Source of the DNA: Hohaiivirga sp031547465
Lineage (GTDB): Bacteria > Pseudomonadota > Alphaproteobacteria > Rhizobiales > Beijerinckiaceae
Reading direction: 5' to 3'
Length of the DNA stretch: 7,815 nucleotides
Assembly: GCA_031547465.1 (NCBI GenBank)
Contig: JAVBRX010000066.1
Location: 1 to 7,815 of the forward strand
Shown here: positions 1 to 5,722 of the stretch, piece by piece
How the letters are laid out: the number at the start of each line of letters is the position of its first letter
Position numbering within the stretch: position 1 is the stretch's first letter
The notes under the pieces: generated by a model
Database searches by the model: none
What the model was told of the DNA's origin: nothing
What the model saw: the letters and a program-made list of their open reading frames with translations, nothing else
Translations under genes and position numbers: made by a program

Positions 1-131
1 GCCTTGCGGCATTCGCCAGCATAGGCGGAATCAGTGGAAATAGACTGGATTTTCAACCAGTCGAACAAACGGGAAAACGATGCGTCGAGATCGGCATCGA
101 TCCGCGCCAGAATTTTATCGAGCTGCGACAT
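1..131 (-). CDS. M20-family peptidase (dipeptidase-like), N-terminal fragment
   Basis: Only the first 43 codons are present; the gene runs leftward out of the window. The start ATG is the complement of 129-131. The peptide begins MSQLDKILARIDADLD and continues with RLFDWLKIQSISTD and AYAGECRK. This amphipathic opening helix, followed by a 'L-x-I-x-S-I-S-T-D' segment and a helix beginning near AYAGECRKA, is the usual N-terminus of M20 metallopeptidases of the ArgE/DapE/CPG2 dipeptidase type, which are zinc enzymes that hydrolyse dipeptides or acylated amino acids in the cytoplasm. The metal ligands lie further on and cannot be seen here, so substrate and activity are unknown. No convincing Shine-Dalgarno sequence precedes the ATG. 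The upstream side (132-353) carries a strong inverted repeat. The family call rests on the short N-terminal match only. Confidence 0.7.
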   Translation of the reverse strand, partial: MSQLDKILARIDADLDASFSRLFDWLKIQSISTDSAYAGECRK

Positions 132-181
132 GAGGATTCACGTTCCGGTTAAACGCAAAAGCATTGCGGCATAAAGAAACC

Positions 182-219
182 AGAGCGTGATGCGTTTGCA
201 TGGAAACGCATCACGCTCT
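182..219. repeat. Perfect 16-bp inverted repeat with 6-nt loop
   Basis: The left arm AGAGCGTGATGCGTTT (182-197) and right arm AAACGCATCACGCTCT (204-219) are exact reverse complements around the loop GCATGG. The element sits between the DUF4424 stop (354-356) and the M20 peptidase start (131), both on the minus strand. Read on that strand the hairpin is followed by GGTTTCTTTATG, a poor uridine tract, so it is at best a weak intrinsic terminator for the DUF4424 gene. On the plus strand the following bases are not T-rich. The size and extragenic position resemble the dispersed palindromes common in Rhizobiales genomes; whether it is multicopy cannot be judged from one window. Confidence 0.85.
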
Positions 220-353
220 AGACGGGTTTCGTGCAGAACCGGACACGCGAACGGCAGCGGCCCTGTACGGTTAATTCATTGGTACGCCCACCGGAATTGC
301 CGGTCAATTCGTCCAATCGGCTTTGATTGTCTCACAGCCGGCCTTCAACCGGT

Positions 354-1409
354 TCAGTTGGGAACCTCGTCGTAGGCTAAAGGCTCAAGGATCAGGATGT
401 TCAGATCCCGCTCCGGTTTGAAATTCCTCTTGCGGACTTCGAACTGCGTCGAAGAGATCTTCTTCACGTCATCGGCACAAAAGCTGACCAGGGCTTTCGG
501 CGTCCCCTTGTCGATCACCAGTCGGAAATCACCGATCGTCCCGCCCGCCCAGTTGCCGCCGGTAACGAGGATATAATCGATCCAGCGTTCGATAACGTAG
601 AACTTCCTGGCGTCAATCTTCTTCACAGCGGCAAGAAACACATCGTCGGTGCAGTTGCGCGATTTATACTCGGCCAGAGCCTCATCATCGACCTTGCTGC
701 CGTCATACGGTTTGAGTGCCGACCCGGCGCTGCCGCCAACGGAAGGTTTATAACGGTGCAGAACGCGCACCTCTTTGCCCGCCGGGAAAGTCTGGGGCCA
801 ATGATAGATCGATTTCAGTGTCCAGGCGGGAAGCAGGTGCGTTTCCATGCCATTGCCGGAATCGTACTCCGTTTCGAAGGTAATTTTCTCGGTAACGAGA
901 GCTTTACGATCAGCTTCAGGCAAGGCGTCGAGTATACTCAGAATCGTATCAGCAGTCGGATTGAGGGGTATTTTCAAGGCGTCGAGCCGCGCCGTGATAT
1001 CCTTGCCCTCCAGTAACGCCTTGCTCTCCAGCTCCGCTGTCACCGGCGCATCATCGACGACGACGCTGAAATCCATGAAATTCACCGGATCATCGCTCGG
1101 AACGGAGACAGGAGATTCGGTATACTCGACCTCGGGCATCGGGAACGCCACAATGGTGGCGATGTCGGTCGCGGAATTATTGACGAAGACATATTTCACT
1201 TCGACCAGCGACGGTGAAATGAACAGATCCTCCGAGCGCATCTCGACCTGCTCGTTTTTCGTCAACACCAATCCGCCTGCAGCAAGAGTCGAACTCGTAT
1301 CGTTGGCGACGGCCTGAGGCAGGAGAAGAAGGAAAGCTCCGAATGCCACCCCGGAACACCGCCAGAGGATGGAAAGGAGTGAGGGCAATTGGAGTAATTT
1401 CGAGCACAT
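354..1409 (-). CDS. Exported DUF4424-family protein
   Basis: The product is 351 aa and of unknown function. The start chosen is the ATG at 1407-1409, because AGGAG lies 7 nt upstream and the protein then opens with a typical Sec signal peptide: a hydrophobic stretch from about residue 11 to 33 ending PQAVA, with cleavage likely after Ala35, before NDTSS. The open frame continues upstream to 1634, but that extension would bury the signal peptide and run into the TerB-like gene. The mature part fits DUF4424: DLFISPSLVEVKYVF (61-75), TIVAFPMPEVEY (85-96), YHWPQTFPAGKEVRVLHRY (202-220), TGGNWAGGTIGDFRLVIDKG (283-302) and KPERDLNILIL (331-341). Two cysteines remain after processing (Cys253 and Cys311) and could form a disulfide. 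A periplasmic or surface location is inferred. No enzymatic motif was recognised. Confidence 0.88.
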   Translation of the reverse strand: MCSKLLQLPSLLSILWRCSGVAFGAFLLLLPQAVANDTSSTLAAGGLVLTKNEQVEMRSEDLFISPSLVEVKYVFVNNSATDIATIVAFPMPEVEYTESPVSVPSDDPVNFMDFSVVVDDAPVTAELESKALLEGKDITARLDALKIPLNPTADTILSILDALPEADRKALVTEKITFETEYDSGNGMETHLLPAWTLKSIYHWPQTFPAGKEVRVLHRYKPSVGGSAGSALKPYDGSKVDDEALAEYKSRNCTDDVFLAAVKKIDARKFYVIERWIDYILVTGGNWAGGTIGDFRLVIDKGTPKALVSFCADDVKKISSTQFEVRKRNFKPERDLNILILEPLAYDEVPN

Positions 1410-1416
1410 CGCTGAT

Positions 1417-1421
1417 CTCCT
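1417..1421 (-). promoter_or_regulatory. Ribosome binding site that fixes the DUF4424 start
   Basis: On the minus strand this reads AGGAG, 7 nt before the ATG at 1407-1409. It supports the internal start over the longer open frame that begins at 1634. Confidence 0.7.
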
Positions 1422-1432
1422 GCTTCGAATCA

Positions 1433-1462
1433 AGCATAGCGCCTGTAGCCAGCGAACGACAA
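1433..1462 (-). promoter_or_regulatory. Possible sigma70-type promoter for the DUF4424 gene
   Basis: On the minus strand there is TTGTCG (complement of 1457-1462), an 18-bp spacer and TATGCT (complement of 1433-1438), 23 nt before the DUF4424 ATG. It lies in the 208-bp gap between this gene and the TerB-like gene, where a promoter is expected. Both hexamers depart from consensus and were matched by eye. Confidence 0.3.
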
Positions 1463-1617
1463 GGCTAGCTGGAAGCACAGTATTTTTTCCTTCACTCTGC
1501 CGTGGAAGATTCAGAATACGGGTCAAGAGCAGAATGCTCAGGCGCGGCTCAGCCTGTAATTGGATTCTCGAGCCTCGAACTGCGCCGAAGCCCTCCGACC
1601 CGGTTGCCGCCGGGGGA

Positions 1618-2142
1618 TCAACCCGCGATGCCAAGACGCTCCTTGAGTCTGCGGATGGCGATGTCCTGCACCGGTTCGAGGTCGCCGTCGATCCTGGCCA
1701 CCCGGATGACGGTTGCTACCAGATCCCGCAATTCGTCCGGCGTCAGACTGTTGCTCCACAGTTTAGCCAGCCGGAGAGTGACATCGTTGGCGGAATTGAC
1801 ATGCTCCGTCGCCCATTCGGCAAAAATCAGAGTTTCGTCAGGATCCGCCGTGCCGCTGATGCGGCGGATCTCCGCCTTTATGGCGCTACGCTCTGCATCG
1901 GTCAGCCTCCCGCGCTCCTGACAGACGGCAACCATCAGCACGGCAGCCCCCACCACCGGATCGGTGATGGCGGTAATTGCCGATTCATCCGCCTTGTTGC
2001 GGAATTGCCGCCGATTCCACGCGCCCTTGGCCCGCTGCACCACATCCACAACTTCGGACGCTGCCTTTCCGACATCGCGCACACGGAAATACCAGTATGC
2101 AAGGGCGGTCAATACACCTGCGACAGCGATCAGGAGAGGCAT
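1618..2142 (-). CDS. Membrane-anchored TerB-like protein
   Basis: The product is 174 aa. Residues 2-19 (PLLIAVAGVLTALAYWYF) form a single N-terminal membrane segment, followed by a basic linker and a helical domain at about 60-172. The end of that domain, VIRVARIDGDLEPVQDIAIR to LGI, matches the second acidic helix of the TerB fold ('aDG.l...E...i..la..LGl'). The matching place in the first half, VAVCQERGRLTDAE (71-84), keeps the 'G-x-L-x-x-x-E' shape but has ERG where many TerB proteins have a DG pair. TerB domains are all-alpha, metal-binding in some members, and linked to tellurite resistance and envelope-associated processes; no tellurite role is implied here. No other ter genes are visible. 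The ATG (2140-2142) has only a weak AAGAG-type ribosome binding site. It is separated by 88 bp from the upstream hydrolase gene. Confidence 0.7.
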   Translation of the reverse strand: MPLLIAVAGVLTALAYWYFRVRDVGKAASEVVDVVQRAKGAWNRRQFRNKADESAITAITDPVVGAAVLMVAVCQERGRLTDAERSAIKAEIRRISGTADPDETLIFAEWATEHVNSANDVTLRLAKLWSNSLTPDELRDLVATVIRVARIDGDLEPVQDIAIRRLKERLGIAG

Positions 2143-2179
2143 GAAACACTCTTATTCTCAAGAGGTTGCGACTGGCGTC

Positions 2180-2208
2180 GGGCTATCTGCGTCCACGATG
2201 AATGTCAA
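2180..2208 (-). promoter_or_regulatory. Possible promoter for the TerB-like gene
   Basis: A consensus -35 hexamer TTGACA (complement of 2203-2208) lies in the 88-bp gap upstream of the TerB-like start. At 17 bp spacing the -10 position reads TAGCCC, which is poor. The site is framed by a 6-bp inverted repeat, CTGGCG (2172-2177) and CGCCAG (2214-2219). The call rests mainly on the -35 match. Confidence 0.3.
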
Positions 2209-2230
2209 CAGTGCGCCAGCAAGCGGAATC

Positions 2231-3271
2231 TTACCGCGAACGGTCGATAGCCCGGCGGATCACCTGCGCGACGTCCGGATTGGAAAGAAACATGTCATGG
2301 TTGAACATGCCGCCCGAAAACTCCGAAGCATCGGCGACACGAACGCCCAGAGATTCAAGGCGTTCCCGCTCTGCCGCCCCGGCGCGGGTCACGCCTCCGG
2401 CGATGACCTTGGAAATCGCCAGTGCCCGGTCGTTGGTGGCACTGATGATGGTGATCTTGCGCGCATCCGGCCCGAGCCGCTCCACCGCCTGGGTGAAGAT
2501 GTCGAAATCCACATCCGGCGCGGCGAGAACGATGGTGGCGATATGGTCCATCGCCATGTCGCCACCGCTCAGGCGCAATTCGCGCAGGGTTTCCAGCGTC
2601 AGGAGAGTCCCCATGCTGTGAGCGACGATATGCACCCGTCCTCCGCTCGACGATTTCGCCAGACTACGCAGAAGGTCAACGAACGCACCGCGCGACCATA
2701 GAGCACTTTCTCTGTCGTAGCCATAATCGAAGGTTGCGCCGCGCGATGGCCAGGTAAACAAAGCCGTCGCGCCACGGAACTGGATAGTCTCCGACAGTTT
2801 GGTGGCGTTGCGCGCCGCCTCGCCGAACGTTTCGCGATAACCGTGAGTATAAAGGAGAACATCACGCCCCATCGTCGCCTTGGCAAAGGCTTCGGCGGCG
2901 TTTCCCTCGGCCTCGACTTCCAGCCGCTTCAGCACCCATTCGTCGCTGCCGAGCGATTTGATCTTTCCGCTCCACGATGTATCCGGCGGCGCGAGTATCG
3001 CTTCTGCAAATAAAAGCTCCTTACCCCTTTGCCCGGTCAGCCACTCCTCGCCCTCCGCCGGTTTGTCGGCAGGCTGGCGGGTTGTGGCGACATAGAGGGT
3101 GAAATCCTTGGTCGGGGAAGGTTTTTTCGCCTCCGTCGGCGATTGCTGCGCCACGGCAAGGCCGACACCGGCACAGAAAACGAAAACACTGGCGACCCCG
3201 CGCGCAACGCTTCGTATCCAACGCCAGCAAAAGATTCGGGAAGAGATCAGCGAGAAAAGAGAAAAATCCAT
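2231..3271 (-). CDS. Exported alpha/beta hydrolase, DUF900 type
   Basis: The product is 346 aa when started at the ATG at 3269-3271. This start leaves a basic N-region with several Arg (residues 12-24) and a hydrophobic core VASVFVFCAGVGLAVA ending at Ala41, a credible signal peptide cleaved before QQSP. The upstream ATG at 3344-3346 would add 25 residues and hide it; neither start has a clear Shine-Dalgarno. The mature protein reads as a DUF900-type serine hydrolase. It has DFTLYVATTRQP (56-67) at the start of the domain, VLLYTHGYRETF (138-149) at the oxyanion region, ALFTWPSRG (170-178), nucleophile elbow HIVAHSMGT with Ser219, LAAPDVD (249-255), and FNHDMF with probable catalytic His325. 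The acid is probably Asp253 or Asp281. Esterase or lipase activity in the periplasm is inferred; the substrate is unknown. The gene diverges from meaB and is the first of the leftward series. Confidence 0.82.
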   Translation of the reverse strand: MDFSLFSLISSRIFCWRWIRSVARGVASVFVFCAGVGLAVAQQSPTEAKKPSPTKDFTLYVATTRQPADKPAEGEEWLTGQRGKELLFAEAILAPPDTSWSGKIKSLGSDEWVLKRLEVEAEGNAAEAFAKATMGRDVLLYTHGYRETFGEAARNATKLSETIQFRGATALFTWPSRGATFDYGYDRESALWSRGAFVDLLRSLAKSSSGGRVHIVAHSMGTLLTLETLRELRLSGGDMAMDHIATIVLAAPDVDFDIFTQAVERLGPDARKITIISATNDRALAISKVIAGGVTRAGAAERERLESLGVRVADASEFSGGMFNHDMFLSNPDVAQVIRRAIDRSR

Positions 3272-3425
3272 GGATAAGGCCGGATAATGCGAGAAATGAC
3301 ACGAGACAGATTCGTACTGGTAGGCACAGGCCTGATCGACAAACATGGCGATGACGTGGCGCAGCCTTCAGGTCAATCGCTTTTTCCGTTGCCGGAACCA
3401 GACCGCTATCCACCGGTCATCCCCA

Positions 3426-3454
3426 TTGACAGCAGTTCGCACGGTTGGCGTCTG
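3426..3454 (+). promoter_or_regulatory. Possible meaB promoter
   Basis: A consensus -35 TTGACA is present at 3426-3431. The -10 position 17 bp downstream (3449-3454) reads CGTCTG, far from consensus. The distance to the meaB ATG (3503) is suitable. The -35 match alone carries this call. Confidence 0.25.
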
Positions 3455-3490
3455 GCGCATGAGCGGCTAAACACGAGCGCAAATCTGTTT

Positions 3491-3495
3491 GGGAG
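3491..3495 (+). promoter_or_regulatory. Ribosome binding site that fixes the meaB start
   Basis: GGGAG followed by AAGCGTC gives 7-nt spacing to the ATG at 3503. It supports this start over the longer in-frame ATG at 3287. Confidence 0.65.
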
Positions 3496-3502
3496 AAGCG
3501 TC

Positions 3503-4543
3503 ATGCCGACCGGTCCGCATTCGCAGAAACCACACGTCCAACTGGATGTCCGCCCGTCGAATCTTCAGCCCGAAAAGCTGATCGAAGCTTTGCTGGCAGG
3601 CGACAGGGCAGCATTGGCCCGCGCCATCACCCTGGCGGAATCGCTCCGCGACGACCACCGCCGGACAGCGCGAGCGATGCTGAACGCAATGATGCCCCAA
3701 ACCGGACGGGCCGTACGCGTCGGTATTTCCGGTGTCCCCGGCGTCGGCAAATCCACCACTATCGAAGCGCTCGGCTGCTACCTCGTGGAGCAGGGCCACA
3801 AGGTGGCAGTGCTGGCTGTGGACCCAAGCTCCTCGCGCACCGGTGGGGCGATCCTCGGCGACAAGACGCGCATGGCGCGGCTCTCCGGCATGAAGAACGC
3901 CTTCATTCGCCCCTCGCCCTCCTCCGGCACATTAGGGGGCGTCGCCGCCAAAACCCGCGAGGCCATGCTGCTGTGCGAGGCCGCCGGTTTCGACGTGGTG
4001 CTGGTGGAGACGGTCGGCGTCGGCCAGTCGGAAACGGCGGTGGCGGATCTTACCGATTTCTTTCTGGTGCTGATGCTGCCCGGCGCGGGTGACGAATTGC
4101 AGGGCATTAAAAAAGGTATTCTCGAACTCGCAGATCTCATCGCCGTCAACAAGGCTGACCAATCGGAGCCGCGCGCCCGCGCGGCAGCGGCGGAATACAA
4201 GGCGGCATTGCACATCCTCACGCCTGCCTCCGAACACTGGAGTCCGCCGGTGCTGACGGTTTCCGGCATGACTGGCCAAGGCCTCGACACAGTATGGAAA
4301 GCCATCCTCGACCATCGCGAGAAACTGACGGCGAGCGGCGAGATCGCCGCCAAACGAAAGGAACAGGATGCGAAATGGATGTGGGCGCTGGTGCATGAGC
4401 GGATTCAGGAAAAGCTGACACGCGATGCACATGTCCGCACCCTCGTAGCCGGGATCGAGCAAGCTGTCGCAGGCGGCACAGTGTCGCCCACCAGCGCCGC
4501 CGACGAAATCATTGCTTTGCTGGGCTTAGGGAATCCGTCATGA
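3503..4543 (+). CDS. meaB: MeaB-type G3E GTPase, methylmalonyl-CoA mutase chaperone
   Basis: The product is 346 aa, close to the usual size of MeaB/ArgK proteins. In this family GTP binding and hydrolysis gate cofactor loading and protect or reactivate adenosylcobalamin-dependent methylmalonyl-CoA mutase in the cytoplasm. The G motifs are in order: Walker A GVPGVGKST (77-85, Lys83), DPSSSRTGGAILGDKTRM (107-124), Walker B region VVLVETVGVGQSE (165-177), and NKAD (216-219) for guanine specificity. Residues before about 70 form the helical N-terminal arm, and the C-terminal part from about 285 is the dimerisation arm, including KWMWALVHERI. The older name 'LAO/AO transport ATPase ArgK' refers to the same family. 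No mutase gene is in the window. The next gene downstream on this strand is sdhC, 345 bp away. The stop overlaps an ATGA that opens a 24-codon frame of doubtful meaning. Confidence 0.95.
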   Translation: MPTGPHSQKPHVQLDVRPSNLQPEKLIEALLAGDRAALARAITLAESLRDDHRRTARAMLNAMMPQTGRAVRVGISGVPGVGKSTTIEALGCYLVEQGHKVAVLAVDPSSSRTGGAILGDKTRMARLSGMKNAFIRPSPSSGTLGGVAAKTREAMLLCEAAGFDVVLVETVGVGQSETAVADLTDFFLVLMLPGAGDELQGIKKGILELADLIAVNKADQSEPRARAAAAEYKAALHILTPASEHWSPPVLTVSGMTGQGLDTVWKAILDHREKLTASGEIAAKRKEQDAKWMWALVHERIQEKLTRDAHVRTLVAGIEQAVAGGTVSPTSAADEIIALLGLGNPS

Positions 4544-4888
4544 GTTCGGGAACCTCCGCAACCAAAGCCTTTTCCGTCCGGTTGTGGTTGACTAATGCTA
4601 GACGAAAGTCTTAGACCCTCCAGCGAAGGTTTGACTTGGAAGAACGCAGAGCCGCTCCGGCGGTCGACCTTGTAAGATCCTTCCCCTCACTCGGTTTGCA
4701 TGGTGCAATGCCGGGTTGTCCACTTCTCCGGGGCTGGTCTTCGTAAAAAAGCCTCTCATTTTGTTGCGTAAGCGCAGTGATGGATTGCAGCAAAGCTGCG
4801 CTTCTTATAGGAACTCCAAACTAGAGTTTCGTGAAACAGAGTCTCGCTTCGTTTTTCAAAGTCCGTTTTCGCAGCCGAGGAGTTTTCC
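4544..4888 (+). other. 345-bp gap between meaB and sdhC (sdh promoter and leader region)
   Basis: No convincing gene is seen on either strand, and base composition is less G+C-rich than in the flanking genes. It holds several small dyads. CTAGAC-GAAA-GTCTTAG (4598-4614) is a 6-bp stem with one bulged base and a GNRA-type loop. TTGCA-TGG-TGCAA spans 4696-4708. An 8-bp inverted repeat spans 4770-4803. GTTTC-GT-GAAAC spans 4826-4837. None has a following T-run, so no intrinsic terminator of meaB is evident. The sdh promoter is expected here: TTATAG at 4805-4810 is the most -10-like sequence, but no good -35 sits at the right distance. The region ends in a strong GAGGAG (4877-4882), 6 nt before the sdhC ATG. 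Confidence 0.6.
4770..4803. repeat. 8-bp inverted repeat upstream of sdhC
   Basis: AAGCGCAG (4770-4777) and CTGCGCTT (4796-4803) are perfect reverse complements separated by 18 nt. A second dyad, GCAGC-AAA-GCTGC (4787-4799), shares the right arm, so in RNA the two hairpins would exclude each other. The element lies about 86 nt before the sdhC start and immediately upstream of the -10-like TTATAG. It could be an operator for a dimeric regulator or part of a leader structure; neither is demonstrated. Confidence 0.6.
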
Positions 4889-5287
4889 ATGGCCGAAGTC
4901 AAAGCGCCATCGCGGCCCCTATCGCCGCATCTGCAAATCTACGGATGGACATGGACCTTCGTGATGTCCGGGTTCCACCGTGCTACCGGGTTCGCGATCT
5001 ATCTCGGCTCGGTAATCCCGGTTTTCTGGCTGGTCTGCCTGGCCCTCGGCAAGGGGCCGTATGACTTCGCAACCTGGATTCTGGGTACCTGGTGGTTCGG
5101 CATTCCGGTTCTCATCGCCTATAGCTGGGGCATCATCCATCACACGCTCGGCGGCATCCGTCATTTCGTCTGGGATTTCTGTTACGGATTCGAGACCAAG
5201 GAGCGGTTTTTCATGGCCAAGGCGACCCTCGCAGGGTCGGTTATCCTGACGGTGCTCCTGTGGATCGCCGTTTTCATAGCGCGCTGA
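4889..5287 (+). CDS. sdhC: Succinate dehydrogenase cytochrome b556 subunit SdhC
   Basis: The product is 132 aa, the normal size for this subunit. It is one of two integral membrane anchors of complex II, binding heme b and ubiquinone in the inner membrane. The N-terminal RPLSPHLQIYGW (9-20) and SGFHRATG (27-34) are family signatures; Ser27 and Arg31 correspond to the quinone-site Ser and Arg of E. coli SdhC. HHTLGGIRHFVWD (84-96) aligns with the E. coli heme segment, with His85 as the expected axial heme ligand and His92 seven residues on. Three membrane helices are visible at about 31-52, 66-92 and 112-130. The start follows a strong GAGGAG with 6-nt spacing. This is the first gene of sdhCDAB. 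Confidence 0.97.
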   Translation: MAEVKAPSRPLSPHLQIYGWTWTFVMSGFHRATGFAIYLGSVIPVFWLVCLALGKGPYDFATWILGTWWFGIPVLIAYSWGIIHHTLGGIRHFVWDFCYGFETKERFFMAKATLAGSVILTVLLWIAVFIAR

Positions 5288-5300
5288 GGGGGGCCTTCTC

Positions 5301-5711
5301 ATGTCTGATCCTCGCAATAATCCGCGGTTCAAGTTTTACACGCCGGTCGCCATCGCCAAGGGGCACGGCGCTGCCGGGCACGGTTTCAAGGAATGGTGGG
5401 TGCTGCGTACCACCGCCGCCGCCGGGCTCATTCTCATCCTATTATTTCTCGGCCTCATCTTCTGCCTGATCGGCAAACCATATGAAGAAGCGGTCAGAAT
5501 CGTCGCCCATCCGTTCAGCGTCGCCATCCTGGCGACGAGCATCATCGTGTTCACATTGCACATGAAGCTCGGAATGCAGGTGATTCTCGAAGATTACGTT
5601 CGCCCGCGGAAGATGCAGGTGGCGCTCCTGATCGCCAACCTGTTCTTCTGCTGCGCCGTTGCGGCAATCTGCCTTGCGGCGGTTTTCAAGATCATGGTCG
5701 TAGGCAGCTAA
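5301..5711 (+). CDS. sdhD: Succinate dehydrogenase membrane anchor subunit SdhD
   Basis: The product is 136 aa. It is the partner of SdhC in the complex II membrane domain and supplies the second heme ligand and part of the quinone pocket. The segment HMKLGMQVILEDYV (87-100) is diagnostic: His87 is the expected heme ligand, and Asp98-Tyr99 correspond to the Asp-Tyr pair at the E. coli quinone site. The N-terminal soluble part, with KGHGAAGHGFKEWW (20-33), is followed by three hydrophobic helices at about 36-58, 68-92 and 105-130. An AGGGGGG tract (5287-5293), overlapping the sdhC stop, gives the ribosome binding site. The gap to sdhC is 13 bp and to sdhA 11 bp, so the genes are surely co-transcribed. 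Confidence 0.96.
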   Translation: MSDPRNNPRFKFYTPVAIAKGHGAAGHGFKEWWVLRTTAAAGLILILLFLGLIFCLIGKPYEEAVRIVAHPFSVAILATSIIVFTLHMKLGMQVILEDYVRPRKMQVALLIANLFFCCAVAAICLAAVFKIMVVGS

Positions 5712-5722
5712 GGGGTTGAGCG

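Larger units (their letters stand above)
3272..3502. other. Divergent intergenic region between the hydrolase gene and meaB
   Basis: These 231 bp separate the two opposed start codons and must hold the promoters of both gene blocks. I found no clear operator or strong hairpin. The plus frame of meaB stays open back to an ATG at 3287, giving a possible 72-residue N-terminal extension, but that stretch lacks family resemblance and a good ribosome binding site. For the minus strand, TTGACC (complement of 3371-3376) is a lone -35-like hexamer without an obvious -10. Confidence 0.6.

Noticed and set aside
290..304. ACCGG-AATTG-CCGGT hairpin downstream of the DUF4424 gene as a terminator
   Set aside because: The stem is 5 bp without a T-run on either strand; not distinguishable from chance in G+C-rich DNA.
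1410..1634. 75-residue N-terminal extension of the DUF4424 protein
   Set aside because: It overlaps the end of the TerB-like gene and would bury the signal peptide; AGGAG supports the ATG at 1407-1409.
1369..2701. Long plus-strand frames opposite the TerB-like and hydrolase genes (for example 1369-2250 and 1964-2701)
   Set aside because: They lie antisense to genes with clear domains and signal peptides, and their peptides are Arg/Pro/His/Ser-rich as expected for shadow frames in G+C-rich DNA.
3272..3346. 25-residue upstream start of the DUF900 hydrolase
   Set aside because: It has no ribosome binding site and would move the signal peptide inside the protein.
3287..3502. 72-residue N-terminal extension of MeaB from the in-frame ATG at 3287
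   Set aside because: The family is about 330-350 aa, the extension has no recognisable domain, and a good GGGAG ribosome binding site precedes the ATG at 3503.
4637..4665. CCGC-TCCG-GCGG mini-hairpin as a meaB terminator
   Set aside because: The stem is only 4 bp and no T-run follows it.
4611..4793. 60-codon minus-strand frame in the gap before sdhC
   Set aside because: The product is polar and low in structure, with no recognisable family and no supporting ribosome binding site; most likely a chance frame.
4716..4964. 82-codon plus-strand frame from a TTG start, running into sdhC
   Set aside because: It has an alternative start and overlaps the well-supported sdhC; the composition of the peptide is unlike a real protein.
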